From: Rhodocyclaceae bacterium
GTDB taxonomy: Bacteria; Pseudomonadota; Gammaproteobacteria; Burkholderiales; Rhodocyclaceae
Direction of reading: 5' to 3'
DNA length: 33,401 bases
NCBI GenBank assembly: GCA_024710925.1
Contig: JANJTW010000102.1
Coordinates: 1-33,401, forward strand
Numbering within the stretch: position 1 is the stretch's first letter; each line of letters begins with the position of its first letter. The notes under the pieces were generated by a model. That model ran no database searches. It was not told the DNA's origin and worked only from the letters and a program-made list of their open reading frames with translations. Shown here piece after piece: positions 28,003-33,401 of this stretch. The position numbers were made by a program, and so were the translations under genes.

Positions 28003-28893
28003 TCAATCCCGCGTCAGGAAGGTTTCGAGCGCCGCCGCGACCCGTTCCGGCTGGTCGTGGTGCAGGTTGTGGCCGCAGTCGGCGACGGTTGCCAGCTGCA
28101 GGTTGCGGAAGGCGCCGAGCCGGCGTTCGCGCTCGCCCGGGTCGTTGCCGAAGCGTTCGTGCACGAAACCGTCGGCCGCCTCCAGCATCAGCACTGGCGC
28201 TTCGATCCCTTGCCAGCAGGCGAGCTGGTCGTCGATGCGGTAGAGCACCGGCGACGGCACGCGGTGCCACGGGTCGCAGGCCATCTGCACGCGGCCGTCG
28301 GGCAGCGTGCGGCTGAGCGCGCGGGCGAGGAAACCGGCTTTCTCTTCGTCCAGTCGCGGGTTGATCTGCCGCATCCGGCGTTGCAGCGCGGCGACGTCGG
28401 CGTAGCTGTTCAGTCGCGGCGTCTCGCCGAGATGGTCCAGCCATTGCGTGAGCTGCTTCGGCGCATCCTTCGCGTCGGTCGCCGGCAGGCCGAGGAAGTC
28501 GAGCATCGCCACCTGCGTCACCCGCTGCGGGCGGGCGCTGGCGTAGATGGCGGCGATGTTGGCGCCCATGCTGTGGCCGACCAGCCGCGCCGGCCGTTCC
28601 GGCGAACAGTGCGCGAGCAGCGCGTCGAGATCGCCGTAGTAGTCGGGGAACCAGTACGGCCGGCCGAGCCATTCCGACTGGCCGTAGCCGCGCCAGTCCG
28701 GGGCGATCAGGTGCCATTCCTGTTGCAGCGCGTCGACGAGGAACTGGAAGGTCGGCGACGAATCCATCCAGCCGTGCAGCAGGAAGATTGCCGGCGCATC
28801 GGCCGGCCCCCAGTGGCGGACGTGGTAGCGGAGGCCGCGGATGGCGAGGGTTTCGCTGCGCGATTCGGCAAGGCGGGTCATGGAATTCGTCAT
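28003..28893 (-). CDS. Alpha/beta hydrolase
   Basis: A 296-residue cytoplasmic hydrolase. Oxyanion-region motif HGWMDSSPTF, WRGYGQS, nucleophile elbow GHSMGA and the C-terminal catalytic His in GHNLHHDQP are present. An acidic residue in LEAADGFVHERF could complete the triad. Substrate unknown; esterase or C-C hydrolase activity is typical. The start is uncertain: ATG 28893 and ATG 28881 are in frame and were created by a 12-bp tandem duplication, and neither has a good RBS; a TTG at 28917 falls in the terminator tail of metY. The gene follows metY on the same strand after a strong terminator. Confidence 0.88.
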   Translation of the reverse strand: MTNSMTRLAESRSETLAIRGLRYHVRHWGPADAPAIFLLHGWMDSSPTFQFLVDALQQEWHLIAPDWRGYGQSEWLGRPYWFPDYYGDLDALLAHCSPERPARLVGHSMGANIAAIYASARPQRVTQVAMLDFLGLPATDAKDAPKQLTQWLDHLGETPRLNSYADVAALQRRMRQINPRLDEEKAGFLARALSRTLPDGRVQMACDPWHRVPSPVLYRIDDQLACWQGIEAPVLMLEAADGFVHERFGNDPGERERRLGAFRNLQLATVADCGHNLHHDQPERVAAALETFLTRD

Positions 28894-28901
28894 GGAATTC
28901 G
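28878..28901. repeat. 12-bp perfect tandem duplication at the hydrolase start
   Basis: TCATGGAATTCG occurs twice in direct succession (28878-28889 and 28890-28901). On the minus strand each copy contains an ATG in frame with the hydrolase, so the protein begins MTNSMT or MT. Confidence 0.9.
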
Positions 28902-28915
28902 TTCGGACAAGGGAC

Positions 28916-28952
28916 AAGAAAAAGGGCCGCGGGTCAGACTGCCCCGCGGCCC
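28916..28952 (-). terminator. Intrinsic terminator after metY
   Basis: On the minus strand a 10-bp perfect stem, GGGCCGCGGG with CCCGCGGCCC (28924-28952, 9-nt loop), is followed by TTTTTCTT (28916-28923). It ends metY about 65 nt after its stop codon and lies 23 nt before the hydrolase ATG. Confidence 0.93.
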
Positions 28953-28970
28953 TTTCGTTCCGTGGCCGGG

Positions 28971-29022
28971 CTCAGGCGCACCCCGGGAGTACTTCCTCGC
29001 GGGGCTTTTGCTCCGCTCAGGC
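28971..29022 (-). repeat. Single copy of the stop-codon-linked repeat
   Basis: On the minus strand it starts GCCTGAGCGG, with TGA being the metY stop codon (29017-29019), includes GAGGAAGTACTC and ends GGGGTGCGCCTGAG. Its end-to-end spacing is 45 nt. The variable hairpin is GCGGAGC-AAAA-GCCCCGC: entirely different bases from the 10171 copy but still able to pair over most of its length. As at 12827, it lies between stop codon and terminator. Confidence 0.85.
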
Positions 29023-30288
29023 GGCCTTCAGCGCCTGGTCGAGGTCGGCGATCAGGTCCTCGATGTGCTCGATGCCGATCGAGAGGCGGATCATGTCTTC
29101 CGAAACGCCGGCCTTCTTCATCTCGTCCGGGTTGAGCTGGCGGTGCGTGGTCGACGCCGGGTGGCAGGCGAGCGATTTGCAGTCGCCGATGTTCACGAGG
29201 CGCGTGACCAGCTTCAGCGCGTCCTGGAAGCGGCCGCCGGCGGCGAAGCCGCCCTTGACGCCGAAGGTCAGGATGCCGGAGGCGCGGCCGCCCATGTATT
29301 TCTCGACGAGGTGGTTGTCCGGGTGCTCGGGCAGGCCGGCGTAGCTGACCCACGACACCTTCGGGTGGTCCTTGAGGAACCAGGCGATCTTGCTGGTGTT
29401 GGCGCAGATGCGGTCCATGCGCAGCGCCAGCGTCTCGCAGCCCTGCAGGATCAGGAAGGCGTTGAACGGCGAGATCGCCGCGCCCATGTTCCTGAGCGGC
29501 ACGACGCGCGCGCGGCCGATGAAGGCGGCCGGGCCGAGGGCTTCGGTGTAGACGACGCCGTGGTAGGAAACATCCGGCTCGTTCAGGCGCTTGAAGCGCT
29601 CCTTGTGCTCGGCCCACGGGAACTTGCCGGAATCGACGATGGCGCCGCCGATCGAGTTGCCGTGGCCGGCGACGTATTTGGTCAGCGAATGGACGACGAT
29701 GTCGGCGCCGTGCTCGATCGGCCGGCATAGGTAGGGCGAGGGCACGGTGTTGTCGACGATCAGCGGGATGCCGTGCGCATGGGCGATCTCGGCCAGCTTC
29801 TCGAAGTCGGTGATGTTGCCGAGCGGATTGCCGACCGACTCGCAGTAGATCGCCTTGGTCTTCGCGTCGATCAGTGCGGCGAAGGTCTCCGGCTTGCTGT
29901 AGTCGGCGAAGCGGACCTGGATGCCGTACTGCGGCAGCGTGTGCGCGAACAGGTTGTAGGTGCCGCCGTAGAGCGTCGCCGCCGAGACGATGTTGTCGCC
30001 GGCTTCGGCGATGGTCTGGATGGCGTAGGTGATCGCCGCCTGCCCCGAGGCCAGCGCCAGGCCGGCGATGCCGCCTTCGAGCGCGGCGATGCGCTTCTCC
30101 AGCACGTCCTGCGTCGGGTTCATGATGCGCGTGTAGATGTTGCCCTGCACCTTGAGGTCGAACAGGTCGGCGCCGTGCTGGGTGTCGTCGAAGGCGTAGG
30201 AGGTGGTCTGGTAGATCGGGACGGCCACCGCCTTGGTGGTCGGGTCCGGGCTGTAGCCGGCGTGGACGGCAAGCGTTTCGAGCTTCAT
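29017..30288 (-). CDS. metY: O-acetylhomoserine aminocarboxypropyltransferase (sulfhydrylase)
   Basis: A 423-residue PLP enzyme that makes homocysteine from O-acetylhomoserine and sulfide (or methionine from methanethiol). It has the N-terminal METY pattern LETLAVHAGYSPDPTT, YTRIMNPT, the PLP-phosphate segment ASGQAAI, the cofactor Asp in LIVDNTV, and catalytic Lys204 in HSLTKYVAGHG. The C-terminal SLACHPASTTHRQL is typical. Length fits MetY (about 420-430) rather than the shorter MetB/MetC. GAGG lies about 8 nt before the ATG, and an extended -10 lies upstream. Transcription ends at the terminator at 28916. No SAM or SAH riboswitch is seen in the 111-nt upstream gap. Confidence 0.95.
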   Translation of the reverse strand: MKLETLAVHAGYSPDPTTKAVAVPIYQTTSYAFDDTQHGADLFDLKVQGNIYTRIMNPTQDVLEKRIAALEGGIAGLALASGQAAITYAIQTIAEAGDNIVSAATLYGGTYNLFAHTLPQYGIQVRFADYSKPETFAALIDAKTKAIYCESVGNPLGNITDFEKLAEIAHAHGIPLIVDNTVPSPYLCRPIEHGADIVVHSLTKYVAGHGNSIGGAIVDSGKFPWAEHKERFKRLNEPDVSYHGVVYTEALGPAAFIGRARVVPLRNMGAAISPFNAFLILQGCETLALRMDRICANTSKIAWFLKDHPKVSWVSYAGLPEHPDNHLVEKYMGGRASGILTFGVKGGFAAGGRFQDALKLVTRLVNIGDCKSLACHPASTTHRQLNPDEMKKAGVSEDMIRLSIGIEHIEDLIADLDQALKAA

Positions 30289-30324
30289 GCGGGCGCCTCG
30301 TTCGGTCGTCGAAGGAAAGGCCGA

Positions 30325-30333
30325 ATCTTATCA
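30325..30333 (-). promoter_or_regulatory. Extended -10 promoter for metY
   Basis: Minus strand TGATAAGAT: TGn followed by TAAGAT (30325-30330), giving a start near 30318 and a 30-nt leader. No clear -35 is visible. Confidence 0.45.
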
Positions 30334-30347
30334 CCCGGAAATGCGGC

Positions 30348-30377
30348 GGGGGTTGCCGCCGCGTAGCGGAAACCCCC
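30348..30377. other. 12-bp inverted repeat upstream of metY
   Basis: GGGGGTTGCCGC (30348-30359) and GCGGAAACCCCC (30366-30377) pair with one mismatch around a 6-nt loop. It lies between the glycine-zipper stop codon and the metY -10. There is no T-tract on the minus strand, so it is either a weak terminator for the upstream gene or a regulator site or REP-like element near metY. Confidence 0.6.
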
Positions 30378-30399
30378 GTGCTGCGGTGTTCCGGAGCGC

Positions 30400-31185
30400 T
30401 CAGAGCATGACCAGCCGGCCGTTTTCGATCCGCACGCGGTCGCCGTTCTGCAGCTGCGGCGCCTGCGTTTCGGTGTAGGTGCGCGTGCGCCCGTCGTCGA
30501 AGCGGACGACGACCTCGTACTGCGTCTCGCCGCGCATGCGCTTCTCGACCTCGTGGCCGGCGTTGGCGCCGCCGGCGGCGCCGACCACGGCCATCGCCTT
30601 CTTGCCGTTGCCGCCGCCGACCTGGCTGCCCAAGAGGCCGCCGAGGACGCCGCCGGCGATGGCGCCGAGGCCGGTGCCTTCGCCCTTGCCGGCGATTTCG
30701 CGCACCGCCTCGACGGTGCCGCAGTCGTGGCAGAGGGCCGGCGCCTGCGCCGACGGCTGGCTCGGCTGCTGCACCTGCACCGGGGCCGGGCGAGTGCTCT
30801 CGACATGGATGCCGCTGTCGTTGGCCGGTTGCGTGGCGACGCGGGTGGCGCGCGCGGCCGGCGGCGCCGGCTCATGGCCGGCGGTGCTGGCAGCCGGGGC
30901 CGGCGCGCGCGGGGCGCTGGCCTGCCGCTTCGGCTCGACGGTGATCGTTGAGCCGGCGGGAATCTGCAGCGTTGCCGGCGCTTCGCTCTTCGCCGTCGTC
31001 ATCGCCGGCGCGGACTGCGCCGCCGGGGCCGCGGCGGCGACCGGCGCAACGGCGGCCGGCGTCTCGCCGCCCGGCGGCAGCCAGCCGGCGAGAGCGGCGA
31101 CGCCGGTCAGACTGAGTGCGGTGACCGAGGCGGCGGCGACGAGGATCATCGGGTGGGTCTTGTGCGGGAGGGCTGCGGTTTCCAT
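30400..31185 (-). CDS. Glycine-zipper (2TM) envelope protein
   Basis: A 261-residue membrane-anchored protein. An N-terminal hydrophobic helix (about 13-35) acts as signal anchor, followed by a long Ala/Pro-rich linker (about 38-150) with CHDCGTVEAV. The glycine-zipper segment is at about 168-205 (GLGAIAGGVLGGLLGSQVGGG, then GAAGGANAGHEVEKRM), and a C-terminal small beta domain ends RVRIENGRLVML. The CxxCGTVExV plus zipper layout is common in SlyB/Rickettsia 17-kDa-like proteins of betaproteobacteria. The role is probably in envelope integrity; the exact function is unknown. The RBS GGAGAA is 6 nt upstream. The 166-nt gap upstream (31186-31351) holds no further gene and no convincing promoter. 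Confidence 0.88.
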   Translation of the reverse strand: METAALPHKTHPMILVAAASVTALSLTGVAALAGWLPPGGETPAAVAPVAAAAPAAQSAPAMTTAKSEAPATLQIPAGSTITVEPKRQASAPRAPAPAASTAGHEPAPPAARATRVATQPANDSGIHVESTRPAPVQVQQPSQPSAQAPALCHDCGTVEAVREIAGKGEGTGLGAIAGGVLGGLLGSQVGGGNGKKAMAVVGAAGGANAGHEVEKRMRGETQYEVVVRFDDGRTRTYTETQAPQLQNGDRVRIENGRLVML

Positions 31186-31351
31186 GGCGGTTCTCCGTGG
31201 CTGGGGTTGGTGCGACGATTAACGCACGAACGCCGGCCGCCCGGGGACGTCGGAAACAAAGCCTTACAACTGGTTACGGCGCGGCCGGACGCCGCTGGCG
31301 CGAGCCCGCGGCATGTGCATTTCGCCGCCGGCGGACGGCCCGGCGCGTCGC

Positions 31352-31753
31352 CTATTCCCGGTCGGGTAGGCGATCCTGCCGCGGATGCCCGGTGAGCCAG
31401 GCGCGGGCCGCTTCCATGCTCGGGAAGGCGAGGGTCTCGTAGGTGTCGTCGAGCGGCGGCGCCCTGGTCGCCCGCACCAGCGCCAGCGCCCGCTCGTCGT
31501 GGGCGACGAGCAGGACACGGACGTTCGGGTTGGTGTGCATCGAGCCGATGCGCGTGACGGCGATTTCCTCGAGCGCCGCGGCGTCGATCGAATGGCCGCT
31601 GACGTCGCGGAAGTCGCTGATGATGTAGCGGACGTCGTCGAAGCGCGGGTCGGCGGCGACCTCCCGCACCGAATCGACGAACTCGGCGCCGCTGACGAAG
31701 CCGTGGAAACGCTTGACCAGGCCGTGCGGCTCCCAGAGATTTTCGTGCGGCAT
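31352..31753 (-). CDS. Hypothetical soluble protein, STAS/SpoIIAA-like fold possible
   Basis: A 133-residue protein. WEPHGLVKRFHGFVSGAEF, then a helix and DDVRYIISDFRDVSGHSID, alternate strands and helices in the manner of STAS/SpoIIAA-like domains. I recognise it as a type often annotated hypothetical in betaproteobacteria, without a known role. It begins 19 nt after the acuI-like stop with GAGCACC as a weak RBS, so it is probably last in the MFS-acuI transcript. Confidence 0.7.
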   Translation of the reverse strand: MPHENLWEPHGLVKRFHGFVSGAEFVDSVREVAADPRFDDVRYIISDFRDVSGHSIDAAALEEIAVTRIGSMHTNPNVRVLLVAHDERALALVRATRAPPLDDTYETLAFPSMEAARAWLTGHPRQDRLPDRE

Positions 31754-31772
31754 CGCGCGGTGCTCGATCCGG

Positions 31773-32756
31773 TCAGCGGTTCACGTCGACGACCACGCGC
31801 CCGCGCACCCTACCTTCGAGCAGCGCGCCGGCGGTGGCGATGGCGTCGCCGAGGCCGATCTCGGACGTGATCGCGTCGAGCCTCGCCGGATCGAGGTCGC
31901 GTGCCAGCCGCGCCCAGGCTTCCAGGCGCACGGTCTGCGGCGCCATGACGCTGTCGATGCCGTAGAGGGTGACGCCGCGCAGGATGAAGGGGGTGACGCT
32001 GGCCGGGAAGTCCATGCCCTGGGCGAGGCCGCAGGCGGCGACGGCGCCGCGGTACTTGGTCGTCGCGCAGGCGTTGGCCAGCGTGTGGCTGCCGACGGCG
32101 TCGACGACGCCGGCCCAGCGCTCCTTGCCGAGCGGCTTGCCCGGCGCCGACAGCTCGCCGCGGTCGATCACCTCGGCGGCGCCGAGCGCCTGCAGGTGCC
32201 CGGCTTCGGCCGGCCGGCCGGTCGAGGCGACGACGCGGTAGCCGAGCTTGGCCAGCACGGCGACGGCGACGCTGCCGACGCCGCCGTTGGCGCCGGTGAC
32301 GAGGATCTCGCCGTCGGCCGGCCTGATGCCGTGCTTTTCGAGGGCCAGCACGCACAGCATCGCCGTGTAGCCGGCGGTGCCGATGGCCATCGCCTGCCGT
32401 GGCGTGAACGCCGGTGGCAGCGGCACCAGCCAGTCGCCCTTGACCCGCGCCAGCTGCGCCAGTCCGCCCCAGTGCGTCTCGCCGACGCCCCAGCCGTTGA
32501 GCACGACGCGGTCGCCTGCCTTCCATTCGGGGTGCGCACTGGCGGTGACGGTGCCGGCGAAGTCGATGCCGGGCACCATCGGGAACTTGCGCACGACCGG
32601 CGACTTGCCGGTGATGGCGAGGCCGTCCTTGTAGTTGAGGGTGGACCAGTCGATGCGGACGGTGACGTCGCCGTCCGGCAGCTGCGCTTCGTCGATCGGC
32701 TGCACGGCAGCGCGGTAGCCGGCGTCGTCCTTGTTGATGAGAATTCCGTTGAACAT
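31773..32756 (-). CDS. acuI: MDR-family acrylyl-CoA reductase / YhdH-type oxidoreductase
   Basis: A 327-residue zinc-independent medium-chain dehydrogenase. Family features are [14 protein letters not shown], the PGIDFAGTV segment, [14 protein letters not shown], the NADPH-binding [13 protein letters not shown] and [13 protein letters not shown]. AcuI reduces acrylyl-CoA to propionyl-CoA; some YhdH homologues act on other enones. The RBS GGGAG is about 8 nt upstream of the ATG. It lies 75 nt downstream of the MFS gene on the same strand and is followed after 19 nt by a small gene, which suggests one transcript. Symbol by family resemblance. Confidence 0.9.
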   Translation of the reverse strand: MFNGILINKDDAGYRAAVQPIDEAQLPDGDVTVRIDWSTLNYKDGLAITGKSPVVRKFPMVPGIDFAGTVTASAHPEWKAGDRVVLNGWGVGETHWGGLAQLARVKGDWLVPLPPAFTPRQAMAIGTAGYTAMLCVLALEKHGIRPADGEILVTGANGGVGSVAVAVLAKLGYRVVASTGRPAEAGHLQALGAAEVIDRGELSAPGKPLGKERWAGVVDAVGSHTLANACATTKYRGAVAACGLAQGMDFPASVTPFILRGVTLYGIDSVMAPQTVRLEAWARLARDLDPARLDAITSEIGLGDAIATAGALLEGRVRGRVVVDVNR

Positions 32757-32831
32757 GCGTGACTCCCGAGGATGGTGGCATGGGCCAGGCCGATTGTCGG
32801 CGAAGCCCGGAAAAAGTGGAAGCGGCGACGG

Positions 32832-33401
32832 CTATGACGGCGCGGCCCGCCGCTCGACCCGCTTCAGCACGAGCAGCAGCAGCGTGCCGGCGACCATCGC
32901 GCCGGCCGCCAGCCACAGCCCGGAGGCGTAGGTGCCGGTGATCGTCGCCAGCCAGCCGGTCAGCGCCGGCGCCAGGATCTGCGCCGTGCCGTAGGCGAGC
33001 GTCATCTTGCCCATCATCTTCGCCGGCCGCGTCGGGTAGTAGCGGCCGGCCATCGTCAGCACCAGGCTGACCATGCCGATGAAGGTGCCGCCGAAGAGCA
33101 GCGCGCCGGCGAGCGCCCCGGCCAGTCCGCCGACGACGAGCGGCAGCACGATGCCGACGACCTGCAGCAGGCCGGCGAGGATCAGCGCGTTGAGGTCGCC
33201 GCTGCGGCGGGCGATCAGGTCCCAGACGATGCACGCCGGCGCGGCGCCGACGCCGACGGCGACGAAGGCCAGCGTGCCGTGGCCGGCCAGCCCGGGCAGG
33301 CGGTCGACGATGGCGACGAGGAAGGTGGCGCTGACGACGTAGCCGATGCCGCAGCAGAAGTAGGCGGCGAGGAAGAGGCGCAGGAAGAGCGGCGTCGGCG
33401 G
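32832..33401 (-). CDS. YbfB/YjiJ family MFS transporter, N-terminus cut by window edge
   Basis: The minus-strand frame is open from the window edge (33401) to the TAG at 32832, 189 codons, so the start and N-terminal helices lie outside. Visible helices include RLFLAAYFCCGIGYVVSATF, TLAFVAVGVGAAPACIVWD, LILAGLLQVVGIVLPLV, LFGGTFIGMVSLVLTMAG and a last pair around TGTYASGLWLAAGAM. The pattern YVVSATFLVAI followed by the FIGMVSLVLTMAGR helix fits the YbfB/YjiJ (DUF1228) branch of the major facilitator superfamily. Substrate unknown. The 75-nt gap to acuI contains no terminator. Confidence 0.85.
   Translation of the reverse strand, partial: PPTPLFLRLFLAAYFCCGIGYVVSATFLVAIVDRLPGLAGHGTLAFVAVGVGAAPACIVWDLIARRSGDLNALILAGLLQVVGIVLPLVVGGLAGALAGALLFGGTFIGMVSLVLTMAGRYYPTRPAKMMGKMTLAYGTAQILAPALTGWLATITGTYASGLWLAAGAMVAGTLLLLVLKRVERRAAPS

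Noticed and set aside
30289-30399. SAM or SAH riboswitch upstream of metY
   Set aside because: Only a 12-bp inverted repeat is present; none of the conserved cores of known SAM or SAH classes could be found in 111 nt.

Overview
The window is a dense, GC-rich (roughly two-thirds G+C by eye) bacterial chromosome segment. Several features point to a betaproteobacterium, most likely Rhodocyclales-like: the acs / CBS-DUF294 / DEDDh exonuclease / VC_2705-type symporter / DUF4212 run, a class I fumarase, ZapE, an O-acetylhomoserine sulfhydrylase, and a tRNA-Ser with encoded CCA. The species cannot be named from the sequence. Both ends cut a gene: a PilJ-domain histidine kinase on the left and a YbfB/YjiJ-type MFS transporter on the right. 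No transposase, prophage gene, rRNA or CRISPR array was seen.

Layout. 1-3107 (minus): partial PilJ-PAS-PAS sensor kinase and a MenB-like crotonase. 3204-10176 (plus): a tight five-gene run made of a small membrane protein, a symporter/STAC/histidine-kinase fusion, a single-domain response regulator, a membrane pseudo-kinase fused to a DEDDh exonuclease, and a CBS-DUF294 nucleotidyltransferase-like protein. 10322-11107: murI. 11108-12414: a more AT-rich accessory patch with a frameshifted nuclease-like gene and an HI1419/HI1420-type toxin-antitoxin pair. 12415-14965 (minus): RidA-like protein, class I fumarase, YqhA-like membrane protein. 15257-22520 (plus): acetyl-CoA synthetase, cNMP-CBS-DUF294 protein, DEDDh exonuclease, sodium:solute symporter and its DUF4212 small subunit. 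22628-24176: YggT-like membrane protein, tRNA-Ser(GGA), a MarR-like regulator with a small partner, and a small hypothetical gene. 24295-27980 (plus): zapE, a short secretin-like protein, a small Cys-rich protein, a trypsin-like protease. 28003-33401 (minus): alpha/beta hydrolase, metY, glycine-zipper protein, a small soluble protein, acuI-type reductase, MFS transporter.

How the genes may work together. The strongest system-level signal is that two separate loci carry the same unusual set: an SSS-family transporter module with a small two-helix membrane protein, a DEDDh 3'-5' exonuclease, and a DUF294 nucleotidyltransferase-fold protein with CBS domains. In one locus the transporter is fused to a histidine kinase and the exonuclease to a kinase-like sensor that has lost its catalytic residues. 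In the other locus the parts are free-standing and follow acs. Related symporter-kinases (CrbS, CbrA) control acetate and carbon use in other proteobacteria. I infer a nucleotide-based or nucleotidylylation-based control circuit for acetate uptake and activation, with the first locus as the sensory copy. Its biochemistry is not shown by the sequence.

A second notable structure is a family of ~45-48-nt elements that begin inside the stop codon (GCC TGA) of three unrelated genes and keep a hairpin despite changed arm sequences. One locus has three tandem units with a 47-nt period. Two intergenic regions around acs also carry intrinsic terminators upstream of the next gene, suggesting leader or small RNAs.
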